Notes under the pieces: generated by a model
The model's input: the letters and a program-made list of their open reading frames with translations, nothing else
Told to the model about the DNA's origin: nothing
Databases searched by the model: none
In this document: positions 1 to 10,689 of the stretch, piece by piece
How positions within the stretch are numbered: the stretch's first letter is position 1
Layout: every line of letters starts with the position of its first letter
Assembly (NCBI GenBank): GCA_002102555.1
Contig: MCFL01000105.1
Span: forward strand, 1 to 64,000
Source: Catenaria anguillulae PL171
Taxonomy: Eukaryota; Blastocladiomycota; Blastocladiomycetes; Blastocladiales; Catenariaceae
DNA length: 64,000 nt
Direction: 5' to 3'
Made by a program: the position numbers and the translations under genes

Positions 1-1951
1 ACTGCTCTGATGTTGCCAAGACTGTGGGTGCCCCGATCTTCCATGTCAACGGTGACGATGTTGAGGCTGTGGTCCACGCTTGCAACCTCGCTGCGGAATG
101 GCGCCAGACCTTCAAGAAGGACGTTGTTGTCGACATTGTGTGCTACCGTCGTCACGGCCACAACGAAATCGACCAGCCGTCGTTCACGCAGCCTCGCATG
201 TATCAAGCCATCGCCAAGCAAACCCCTGTGCTTGAGAAGTACATCCAGCAGTTGCTCAAGGAGGGCAGCTTTACGCCCGAAGAAATTGATGCCAACAAGC
301 AGCGCGTTTGGAGTCTCCTGGAAGAGAGCTACCAGCAGTCCAAGGATTACGTCCCCACCCCCAAGGACTGGGTTTCCTCCAACTGGCATGGATTTAAGTC
401 GCCCAAGGAGCTTGCTGATCTCATTGTTCCCGCCCGCGATACCGGCGTCGATCGCGAGTTGCTTACCAAGATTGGCCAAACCGTCTCGAGCGTTCCCGAA
501 CAGTTCCACGTCCATTCTTTGCTGAACCGCATTCTCAAGAACCGCCTCAAGACTATCGAGGACGGCGAGGGCCTCGATTGGTCCACCGCCGAAGCCCTTG
601 CGTTTGGCTCCTTGTTGACGGAACGCCATCATGTCCGCCTTTCCGGCCAGGATGTTGAGCGCGGCACCTTCTCGCAACGCCATGCCGTTCTGCATGACCA
701 AAAGAATGAGACAACCTACACTGCCTTGAACAACTTGTCGCCTGATCAAGCAGCATTCACCGTCACCAACTCACACTTGTCAGAGTACGGTGTCTTGGGT
801 TTTGAGCTGGGGTACTCGCTCGTTAACCCGAACTCGCTCGTCATTTGGGAAGCACAGTGCGTTCTTTTTTTTTTTTTTTTTCCTCTCGTAGACCGAGCAC
901 TTACTTGAGTCAATTCCCTCATCTAATCCGTCCTCCATTTTGCCAGATTTGGTGATTTTGCCAACACGGCTGAAGTCATCATTGACCAGTTCATTGCGTC
1001 TGGCGAGAAGAAGTGGCTACAACGGACGGGTCTTGTTCTCAACCTCCCGCACGGCTACGATGGCCAAGGCCCAGAGCATTCGTCGTCGCGCATCGAGCGG
1101 TTCTTACAACTTTCCGACGAAGACCCGTATCGCATGCCGACTGCTGATGAACTTGCCCGCCAGCATCAAGGTTTGTTTGGTTTCGAATAATCATGGCGTT
1201 TTGTATTGTTTGGTATGGCTGACTTTCTCCTCCGCCCACACTAGACTGCAACCTTCAGCTCGTGTACCCATCGACGCCTGCCAACTACTTCCATGTCCTC
1301 CGCCGCCAAATCCACCGTGACTTCCGGAAGCCCTTGTTCCTTCCTTTCTCCAAGGCGCTCCTGCGCCACCCTCTTGCCCGATCATCGCTCGCAGACATGG
1401 CTCCTGGCACCCGCTTCCAACGGTTCTTGCCCGAGGCAACACCCGATGCGCTCGTTGCACCGGACCAGATCACACGCGTGATTCTGTGCTCTGGCCAAGT
1501 GTACTACTCACTGTTGCGTGCCCGCGAGGTCAACAATGTTAAGAATGTGGCTATCGGCCGTATTGAGCAAATCACGCCGTTCCCATTCGACAAGGTCAAG
1601 GAGTTTGTTGATCAATACCCGAACGCTCGTGTGGTTGTTGCCCAAGAAGAGCCTATGAACATGGGCATGTTCTCTTTTGTGCAACCTCGCATCGAAACTG
1701 CCATGAGACACTCGCAACATCACGCCGATGCGCAAGCCCGCCACGCCCACTTGTCGCAACAGGTGACGTCGTATGGTCAGCCTTTGTCGTCGATGGTTTT
1801 GTACGCGGGCCGCAATCCCTCTGGCGCTGTTGCCACTGGTAAGAAGAAGCTTCACATCAAGGAGGAGCAAAAGTTGATTTCGGAGGCATTGTTTGGCGCC
1901 ACTTTGCCCGTGCGTGCCGTGGAGAATGGCGTTCCCGTGTTTGAAGTATGA
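1..1951 (+). CDS. KGD1: 2-oxoglutarate dehydrogenase E1 component, C-terminal part (5' partial)
   Basis: This is the E1 (thiamine-dependent) subunit of the mitochondrial 2-oxoglutarate dehydrogenase complex, a TCA-cycle enzyme that decarboxylates 2-oxoglutarate. The window opens inside the gene, so the N-terminus and transit peptide are missing. Three exons are visible: 1-856, 947-1170 and 1245-1951. The introns are 857-946 (phase 2, containing a T17 run) and 1171-1244 (phase 1). Family motifs in order: [18 protein letters not shown], the [13 protein letters not shown] stretch, [46 protein letters not shown] and the final region [12 protein letters not shown]. The protein ends shortly after the conserved [12 protein letters not shown] segment, as the family does. 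The stop is TGA at 1949-1951. The frame is clean across both splice joins. Confidence 0.95.
865..881 (+). repeat. T17 homopolymer inside KGD1 intron 1
   Basis: A run of 17 T lies just after the 5' splice site of the first visible KGD1 intron. It is probably a simple tract with no separate role. It shows that this assembly can carry long homopolymers. Confidence 0.9.
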
Positions 1952-2699
1952 TTTCTGCTTGGTTGTGTCCCGCAGGTGCATCATTTGCTTTGCGTGTCCT
2001 TCTTTTTCTTCAGTCGCCCCCATTCCCATCCCGTTTTCCTCCTTTTGTCGCCCCGGTCGATTCAACCCAGCAATTGTTTATATAGTGTCCCTGCTTTCCA
2101 CATTCCCACTTTGCAATGTTGTCTCATCTGCTCGTTTGCGGCTTCAGATACTCACGCTTTCATGCTGGAATTCAACATGCAGGCAACCAACTCCCCAGCA
2201 GCCATTGTTAACCCTCGTCCCCGGTTACAGCCACAGCCGACGCCCGTGGCACTCCAACACTGGAAGATACACCTGTCGCTGCGGCAAGCGAACAAGGTCA
2301 ACATCAGCAGACCTCCTCGTTGTGGAGCCGGCTGTTCAAGTAGTCTGCCCTGTTTTGCTTTACCTTTCCCAGGGTATTCTTTTTTTTTTTTTTTTTGTTT
2401 GTCATTTGTGTGAAACCTTTTCTTCATATCTCTTGTCCTTTCTTGCAAAATTTCGAATGAGGAAACGGTTGAATGTACATTATCATGGTTATAAATAAGA
2501 CCATTGCAATCTTGATCATCGTGTTCTGCTCCCGTTTCTCTTGTCTGCGTTACGAGAGCAACTCGGCCCGCGAGTATGATACCTTGTAGAAGAATGACGA
2601 GTAAAGATCTTCAGCCAAACAACAAACTAATGCGCTGTATGTATAAACGTAAAGGAGAGCAGAGCATGGCGAAAGAGAACAAGTCAAAACCACAACGCT
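1952..2699. other. Intergenic region between convergent KGD1 and HAS1
   Basis: This holds the 3' flanks of two convergent genes. I see pyrimidine-rich stretches, another T run near 2379-2396, and no conserved protein. A short open stretch around 2220-2341 on the + strand ends in SSLWSRLFK-stop and looks weakly coding. It has no start codon and no splice join that keeps frame with KGD1, so I do not call it a gene. Confidence 0.6.
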
Positions 2700-4697
2700 T
2701 TAACGGTTCCACTGCCTGCCATCGGCACTCTTCTTTCCCACAAATGACCTCTGCTTGGCGATTTCTCCCTTCACACCACTGGGTCCCGTCTCCTTTTTCC
2801 TGGAGTAATCGGCAACGCGACTCTCGACCTTCTTCTTCTCCTTCTCGGCCTTACCGGACCAGTTCAAGTTCAAGTTGACCTGCGGTGGCACATCAAAGCC
2901 GTACGACTTTGCGACGGCTTGCAAGTCCAATGATTGACGTCGAAAATCTGCTTCAATCCATGACTCGCATAAGCTTGGAGATAGCTCCGGTAACCCTCGC
3001 GTGCCGACTTGTTAAGGTAGTAGTTCTTGGACACGAGCTTTTCCAGCTGCGTTTGCACGTTTGCAATTTTTGAGGACGGGAAGTTGTACTCGTTCAGCGG
3101 AACCTTGGCTTGCTTAAGATACCGGAGAAAGCCCAACTCGGACGGCAGCAAGTACAACAGGGCCTTTCCGCGACCACCTGCACGAGCGGTACGACCTACA
3201 CGATGAATGTACTCGCGAGGATCATCCGGGGGATCGTATTGCACAATCCAATCAACGGCGGGGATATCAAGACCACGGGCGGCAACGTCGGTGCAAAGCA
3301 AAATGCCCGTTTCGGCGTTCATGAACTCGAAAAAGGTATTTGTGCGCTTGGTTTGCTTTTGCTTACCCTGTAGCAAATGGAAGGACGTGGTCGGATTGCG
3401 CAATGAGTATGAGCACTTGCGTGAACGGGGTCAATGGAGTCAAGAATGAGTGACGTACGTGCAAATCGAGGACGGGATGTCGATGTAGTTGAGCAATTCG
3501 GCGAAATACTTGACGGCATTGCACGAAGACATGAAAACAATCACCTTCTTTTTAAGGTTCTTCTTGAGGAAGGTGAAAAGGAGCATGAAACGTTGCTCAC
3601 TCGGGCACACGACGTAGCCTTGCTCGAGGCCCTCGGCGGTGGCATGTGACTTTTGCTCGTCAACGTTGATGTACAGAGGCTGCTTGCGAAAGGCAACCCG
3701 CGCCAAATCCTCCACCTTGGTGGTTTGCGTTGCGGAGAAGAGAAGGGTTTGGCGCTCTGGATAAGTGGCAGAAACAAGGTATGATCGATGAGTAGTGCGC
3801 CAAGCCAAGTATGACAAGACATGAACTCAAGCATACCTTTGGGCAAGATACGAACAATCTGCTGCATCTCCTCCTCGAAACCAACCTCCAAGATCCGATC
3901 GGCTTCGTCAATGATCAATGTCTTCAAGTTTTTGATGATAAATCCCTTGGTGTTTTGCAAATGATCCAACAAACGACCGGGGGTCGCAATCAACAGGTTG
4001 ACGCCCTTGGCGAGCTTCTCAGCCTCGGCCTTGCGGTTGGCACCGCCCATCACCACACCGTAAGTCTGCTGATGGTACTTGAGCAAATCGCGAGCCACGC
4101 CAAAGATTTGCAGGGCCAACTCGCGTGTTGGGGTAATGATTAAGGCGCCAGTGCCGTTACGGGGTTTGAAGTTGCCATGAACGAGGAGTTCGATGGCGGG
4201 CATAAGGAAGGAAAGGGTTTTGCCGGAGCCGGTCTTTGCAGCGCCGAGAATATCGCGGCCCGTGAGAGCAGCAGGAACGGTGCGGGCCTGAATTTCGGTC
4301 ATTTGGGTGAATCCCATGTCCGAGATGGCCTTTTTGGTGTTGTCGGAGATTTTGAGATTTTCGAACGAGCGGTCGAGTTCACCTGCGAGGTTGCCATGAA
4401 GGATGAGGGTAAACATATAGATATGTGAGCTTGGGAACTCGCATGTGCCGTACCATCCGGAGCAGGTTCCGAGCGGAGCTTTTTGGTTGCACTTTCGCCA
4501 TCGTTGGACGACGGCGAGACCTTGTTGGCCTGGGACTGGTTGTCGACGTCATCGTCATCGCTACTGTCGTCGTCCTTGTCGGAGGCAGGAGCAGCCGTCG
4601 AGGGCATGGCGGGAACGGACGCTCCTGCTTCATCGGCAGCCACTTGGGACGCGGAGCGCTTCTTGGTGCGCTTTTTTGGCGCGGTAAAGTTTGACAT
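2700..4697 (-). CDS. HAS1: ATP-dependent DEAD-box RNA helicase Has1 (DDX18 family)
   Basis: Has1 is a nucleolar helicase needed for 18S rRNA processing and 60S assembly. Four exons are read on the minus strand, with introns at 4453-4383, 3836-3757 and 3458-3368. The N-terminus is basic and acidic low-complexity sequence ([14 protein letters not shown], then a D/S-rich tract). Helicase motifs follow in order: Q-motif region [13 protein letters not shown], motif [10 protein letters not shown], Ia [20 protein letters not shown] (the DEAD box), [21 protein letters not shown] and [12 protein letters not shown]. The Has1/DDX18 C-terminal domain follows ([12 protein letters not shown]). Two frame changes are needed, near 3472 and near 2930. 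Each is resolved by restoring one base (IDIP to VLDLH; FDVN to [12 protein letters not shown]). With those the spliced length is 585 aa, normal for the family. Probable consensus errors. Confidence 0.93.
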
Positions 4698-5291
4698 TGC
4701 GTGCTGACTATCTTTGTGCTGTTTGACTGGCAGCGAGAGTCGAACGAACACTGGCTGTTGGCTCACTGGCAAAGAAGCTGGTTGGTACTGAGCTGCAATG
4801 CACAATTCCGTACAACGTGACGGACGACAATGGTGAGGCTTGTTGTTTGGACGGGCGGGCGTGGACGCACGTGAGGCGTTGCAGAGCATCCAGCCATGTC
4901 TCACCAGGGAGCGAGCGATCGCCCGCCTTCACCATTGACCATTGGCTGACTCGGGTGCTCTCGGAGGGTATCGCCTGCTTCTGGAAATAGTCTCGGCCGA
5001 TCATTTTTAGATTTCCATTGTCAGAGCGAATTCGAATGCAAATTTGCAGTGCCGTTGCGATAAGCGGAAGAGCACACACACAAGCACACAGCTGTCTATT
5101 GTATACAAAAGCCAAGCACGGACCCACGGCCCCCTCTCGCGATCGCGGATTTCCACTTGGGTTCAATGTAAGCAACGCCATCCTTGCGCTTCAGGCCTAC
5201 CTTGATTGATCCCCCCACCGTCGATCGACCGTCGCTCACTCGCAGCTCATCCATCCACTCCATCGTCGTCGCCCGCCGTTTCATCGTCACC
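4698..5291. promoter_or_regulatory. Divergent promoter region between HAS1 and GUA1
   Basis: HAS1 (left) and GUA1 (right) are transcribed away from each other from this 594-bp gap, so it must hold both promoters. I see no clear TATA box and no coding sequence. Pairing of a ribosome-biogenesis helicase with a purine-synthesis gene suggests shared growth control, but that is inference. Confidence 0.5.
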
Positions 5292-6899
5292 ATGTCCGTG
5301 TCCGACGTCCACACCCAGTACGAGACGGTGCTCATCCTCGACTTTGGGTCGCAGTACTCGCACCTCATCACCCGCCGCGTCCGTGAGTGCGGCGTATACT
5401 GCGAGATGCTCCCCTGCACGGCAAAGATGTCGGAACTCAACTTTAAGCCAAAGGCATCATTCTTTCGGGCTCCCCGTACTCGGTCTACGACAAGGACGCC
5501 CCGCATGTTGATCCCGCCGTCTGGCAAATGGGTGTCCCCGTGCTCGGCATCTGCTACGGCCTGCAAGAAATTGCCTGGACCATGGGCGGTACCGTTGCTC
5601 CCTGCCCTCACCGCGAATACGGCCACGCCGAGGTGCACCCGGCGCAGCTTCCTGCCGGTTCGCCCGCTCACTTGGGCCAGCTCTTGGCCGGTATGGGCGA
5701 CAAGATGACCATGTGGATGTCGCACGGCGATCAATTGTCAAAGTTGCCCGAGGGATTCACCGTTTTGGCCACCACCACCACCTCGCCCTATTCGGCCATT
5801 GGCCATACCGAGAAGCCATTCTATGGTATTCAGTTCCATCCGGAAGTCACCCACTCCAAGAACGGTACCGCAATCTTGCGCAACTTTGTTCTTTCGATTT
5901 GCAAGGTCACGGCCAACTGGTCCATGACTTCGTTTATTGACAAGGAGATTGAGCGTATTCGCGCCACCGTTGGCCCAACCGCCCAAGTCGTGGTGCCGTC
6001 TCTGGTGGTGTGGACTCGACGGTTGCCGCCAAGCTCATGTCCATGGCCATTGGCGATCGCTTCCACGCAATCCTTGTCGACAACGGCGTCATGCGTCTCA
6101 ACGAGTGCAAAACTGTCTATGAGCGCATGCACAACAAGCTGGGCATCAACTTGACCTTGGTTGATGCGTCAAAGACTTTCTTGGACCGCCTCAAGGATGT
6201 TTCCGAGCCCGAGCGCAAGCGCAAGATTATCGGCAACACGTTCATTGATGTCTTCGAGGCCGAGGCGGCACGTATCGACAAGGAAAACGAGGCAAAGGGC
6301 CTGCACAAGATTGAGTTCTTGTTGCAGGGTACCCTGTACCCCGACGTGATCGAGTCCATTTCGTTCAAGGGCCCTCCGCCACCATCAAGACGCATCACAA
6401 CGTTGGTGGATTGAAGGAGGACATGAAGTTGAAGGTGATTGAGCCTCTGCGCGAGTTGTTCAAGGACGAAGTGCGCGCTCTCGGCCTGCTCATGGGCCTC
6501 GACCACGATCTCGTTTGGCGTCACCCGTTCCCCGGCCCGGGCCTCGCTATCCGCATTCTCGGCGACATCACCGAGGAGAAGGTCCGCATTGTGCAACAAG
6601 CCGATCACATCTACATTGAGGAGATCCGCAAAGCCGGCTTGTACGACAAGATTGCCCAAGCGTACGCGGCTTTGTTGCCCTTCAACTCGGTCGGTGTGAT
6701 GGGCGACCAGCGGACGTATGAAAAGACGATCTGTTTGCGTGCCGTTGAGTCGACCGATTTCATGACGGCCGATTGGTTCATGTTCCCCTACGATGTGCTC
6801 AAGCGCATTTCCAACCGCATCATCAATGAGGTCCGCGGCGTCAACCGCGTCATGTACGATGTGTCGTCCAAGCCGCCCGCGACGATTGAGCTCGAGTAA
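5292..6899 (+). CDS. GUA1: GMP synthase (glutamine-hydrolysing)
   Basis: GMP synthase converts XMP to GMP using glutamine and ATP. Start ATG is at 5292 ([21 protein letters not shown]). Domains: class I glutamine amidotransferase with nucleophile region [11 protein letters not shown] and the HPEVTHS histidine/glutamate motif, then the ATP-pyrophosphatase P-loop SGGVDST, then the dimerisation domain with [12 protein letters not shown] and the family terminus KPPATIELE. No intron is seen. Three frame changes occur, near 5455, 5992 and 6372. Each lies in or beside a G or C run, and each is cured by one extra G or C ([39 protein letters not shown]). None has splice signals. An indispensable, otherwise perfectly conserved enzyme with three identical-type breaks is most simply a consensus-error gene. 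Confidence 0.95.
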
Positions 6900-7327
6900 A
6901 CTTGATTGGCGTTGCTTTTCTTTTCTGTCTCGTTCGTTTTGTACGCAAACTCCATTTGTCGCGTCATTCCTGTGTCCTCCATTGATGTTTAGTTGCTTAA
7001 ACGCAATACATGTTAGTACCCCAGCGTGTTAATACATCTGAAATCTGAACCAAATATTACCTTGTCTTTCAAAGGCTCAAATTGAGGCAGAGACGAATTA
7101 CGTACGTGGATAAGGAATAAATACATGGAGACAAGGTCGAAAAGGGTACATACAGAACAAGTGACAGATGTGCGATGGGCAAGTGAAGCAAAAGACAAAA
7201 CAACAAATGACAAACTAGTGAATGGCCAGCAAAAGATCATCATGAAGAGGGGAGGAATGATACAATTCGAAAAGGTTACGAGCGAAACAAGCATCAGTTG
7301 TAAGGGCTGAGGGAAAAAAGGAAACCT
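6900..7327. other. Intergenic region between convergent GUA1 and the membrane-protein gene
   Basis: A 428-bp gap holding the two 3' flanks. It is AT-richer than the genes. I see no conserved coding sequence, RNA gene or repeat here. Confidence 0.6.
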
Positions 7328-9660
7328 TCACTCCACCGCACCGCTGTCCACACCGACGTAGACCCGAGCTTTTGCAATCACCTTGGACCGTGCCAAGTCC
7401 ACCAACGCTGGGAACACACACCAGGCAACTACGGCCTCATCTTCATGCGAGTCCAAATCTCCATGCTCTCTTTCGTACTCTGCGGCACCCACCAACTCAC
7501 TAGCCCTCGGCGGCGACGGCTCACACCCGAGCTCCTCGTCCAACTCTTCGGCACGCCCCACGACCACCATTAACCGTTCTCGAACCTGCGACCCGGGCTG
7601 CGGCTCGACCAGCGCCGCAAATGGCCGCTGAGCCTTGATCCGATACCATCGCATGGCTTGTGTCCAAAGATACTCGCTCCAGGTATCGTAGCGCGTGCCT
7701 CGCGGCACCTGCGATCGTGCAAGGGACGGGAAGGCATGTGTCAAGTCAGCAAGGAACGTGGCAATGGCTTTATTGACGACGAGGGCAATCGGGTCTTCGG
7801 AGGGCGATGAGGCCAACACGTCTTGAAAAAGAAAGTGGAGGTACTTTGGCTTGGGAGCCACTGGTGAGGGAGACGCAGAGTTGAGTCCGTGAGACAGAGC
7901 GTAGAGTTGGTCTGAGATGACATTGTCGAGGAAGGGGCGCAGGAGGGACGAGAGGCGGACAAGCACGACGGCGCGGTGTTGACGGCCGGCAGAACCCACG
8001 TATGCTGTGGCGACATCGTTGAGATCTTGGAACATGGAAAACCAATCCGTGAGAAGGGCCCTCGAATCGTTGGACAAGGAATATGTGGGAGGTGGAGTAG
8101 TGTGGGATTCGTTTGGGTCGTCGTGTTTGTTGTGGCCACGCTTTCCTGATGTGGGTCGGCGGGCGGCGGGTGGACAAGGTCGAAGGCCAAAGGAGGAAAG
8201 CGTGACAGAGCACCCGGCAAGGTCCATTTGGGATGGCGACGATGAGGAATCGTTCGATTTTGATCGGCGAGTGGAGGACTTGCGTATGAGACCTGAGCCC
8301 CGCTCTCGACGACCAATAGACAGTGAGCGCCGCAATAAGCTGCCTGCGGTGGCTGTAGGCGATCGAACTGGACGGTCAACGTCGAGCGAGTTTGGATGAT
8401 GAAGGTGGTGGTGCTTTTGCTCGTGCATGTGAAGCGGCGGGAGAGCTAGGAGAGAGTCTGCGCTGCGGTCGCTGCAGGGACTGAGGAGAGAGCCCACGTT
8501 GGACGGAGAAGGAGATATGCAGACGCCCCACGCAGCTGCAGCAGGGGTCCGGGACGCACGCCACCAACCTGCTCAACGCCGTGATCCAACGTTGTTGCGC
8601 CCGACATTGGCGTATCGCGAATGACGACCGTGATGTCGTCTGTCGTGTCAGAGGTGAGCAACTTGGCTCCACCATGCCCACCCGGTTTGGTGATTTTGGC
8701 TGGCGAGTCAATGACGACCGCGGTCATGGACCCTGCGCCTGTCGTGTAGGGCGACATTGGGACAGGAGCTGTCGGTGGGGAAACGAAGCGAGGCGATACG
8801 AGGACTTCGTGGTCGCTGTAGGTTCCGCCTTGGTGGCGTATTGCCGGTTCCTGCGATAACGTGCGAAAATCCAAGCGAGCAGCAACAATGCCACAATTCC
8901 TGAAAAAGTCGCAAGCACAATGACAAGAACGTCGTCGGAAGCGGACATTGGGGCCGCCGGCAATGATGGCGAAGATGTGGGTGCCTGAGGGGCCGACGAC
9001 GATGGATCAGCGTCAGGCATTGTGGCTGGACGACGGGAAGAGCAAGTGAGCGGGCCGACAATCGAAGAATCTGGGCGATTGAGTGTGCTGCAAGTGGTGG
9101 GTCGTCGCTAAAACAGCCGACGAGGGCGCCGAGGCGAGGGTCGGCCGACGTGGCGGCAATGCGGTCGTTGATTCGCAAGCCCGACGCTGGGAGCGTTCTT
9201 AGCTTGCGCTCGTCGGCAGGGCCAACGCAATGCGGGTTGCAGGACGAGACTGGGTTGCCTGCGCTGGCGGGCGGAGCTGCGCAGCAAGGGCCGAGAGCAA
9301 GTGAATTGCTCCGTCCGAGCAAAGAAAAGGACGTCGAGGCCGCCGGTCAGAGTGCCAAAGGGAAAGACAATGCAGCCGCGGAAGGCGAGCTGTTGCGGGG
9401 ACTGGAGGATGGCCGAGTCGATGGATGCTCGGTGTGCGGGGAGAGGGCCGAGGTCCAGTGGGAGACGACTGCCAGGATTCGGCGAGATCAGCGGGGCGGC
9501 GGAGCGGGAGTGACCAGCACGACCCAAGCGGGAAAGTGACGTTTGTGGTGCTGCTGGTGTTGCTGCTATTTGGAGACGAAGGAGGCTGATCTCCGCCGTT
9601 GGCATTGCCAGAGCCAGCAGAGCCAGTGGGGATCGAGGGGACGGGCGGGGAAGCGGACAT
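7328..9660 (-). CDS. Uncharacterised single-pass membrane protein with Ser/Pro-rich ectodomain
   Basis: I do not recognise a family. The likely start is ATG 9660 (MSASPPVPSIPTGSAGSG). A low-complexity S/N/T/G-rich N-terminus is followed by an apparent extracellular region containing several Cys. One hydrophobic helix lies around 8990-8905 (VLVIVLATFSGIVALLLLAW), capped by the basic stop-transfer stretch FARYRRNRQY. The cytoplasmic side has a Pro/Ser/Thr-rich linker, then a better-ordered C-terminal part of about 250 residues (8000-7328) with segments such as LTDWFSMFQDLNDVATAY and WSEYLWTQAMRWYRIKAQRP. Several frame changes interrupt the reading between about 9550 and 8450. Some match the single-base-loss pattern of neighbouring genes, and one near 8460-8560 could be an intron. 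The exon structure is therefore approximate. It could be a cell-surface sensor or adhesion-type protein, but nothing proves that. Confidence 0.55.
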
Positions 9661-10689
9661 GACAGTACGTCGTTGTGGATGATCATGAGGCCGCTTCAAG
9701 TTGGGCTTGGGTGCCGGATTGCCTGCCCAAGTGCCGAGTTGGTGAGGTAGGTGGTAAGTAGCGCCGATCGACGTTAACGTGCTGATGTATTGGAACAAAA
9801 TTAGACCGAGTTTGCCTGCCGTCAGCCGCCATCAGCCGGCAAGGTCGAGAACCAGGCGACTGAGCAGACCGCTGACGAGCGGTGCGCGCCTGCTGGTGAC
9901 TGCTGGTGACCTGCTGGCCAAAACACGTCGACTTGGACCACACAGCCCGCTCTCACTTTTTCCAAACACACAAACGCTCGGCAACCCAATCGATCAACCA
10001 ATGGTTCAAGAGGACATGATGGGTACATCTATATCGTTTAGGCGTTGCGCCGCCCGTCCAGAGTCCCGCCTTCAAAATCCGATGACCATGGATCATATAC
10101 ATAAATGTATTTGGCATGCTCACAAGTCGGCTGGCCCGAGAGGTCGAGGCTCTCCTCCGAACAAAAGAAAAAAGGGTTGCTTGCAATCGGCTTTGCCACT
10201 CAAAGGGAATACTGTCCTGGCCGGGCGTGACCATAAGTAGCAAGTCGGTGGCCTTTGTCGAGTCCTTTGCTAGCTAGACTCGCGAGCGAGATCATGCGTA
10301 ATTAGTTAATTTAAGTTCTCACCCCGCGGTACTTGTGTATCAAGAGAAGACAACCACCAGCATAGAATATAAACGCTCCTGTACCCCGCCAGCTGTGCTG
10401 CCTGCCGGCAAGGCATCCAAGACCTCGTTTACCTGCGTGGCCCAAGTACGCCTCATGTCTATTTATTGACGTTGGTACATACAATTCTCCTTTACCTCCC
10501 CATCTGGGTTGATTTGACAATTGCCCAATGCTGGCGACATGTCTCACTTGCTTCCCGTGATCACTCGGATCTTCTCTGACTGCCATTGTCTCATCAATCT
10601 CCTTCCGTGTACATATCTTCCCTCCTCCCGTGCTCCTCTTACCTCGCCATCAACATCGCCAGAGTCACGGCGTTGCGTCCAGTACCGTC
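9661..10689. promoter_or_regulatory. Divergent promoter region upstream of receptor A and the membrane-protein gene
   Basis: About 1 kb between two divergently transcribed genes. I see no conserved protein. AT-rich, TATA-like patches occur at about 10090-10110 (catatacataaatgtatt) and 10450-10465. The 5' end of receptor A is uncertain, so an upstream exon could lie here. Confidence 0.45.

Noticed and set aside
2160-2345. Extra 3' exon of KGD1 or a small gene ending SSLWSRLFK
   Set aside because: No acceptor keeps phase with a GT donor at the KGD1 end, no start codon is in frame, and KGD1 already ends where the family does.
5440-6380. Introns as the cause of the GUA1 frame changes
   Set aside because: The conserved protein continues base by base on both sides with only one base missing. 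There is no room or GT/AG pair for an intron.
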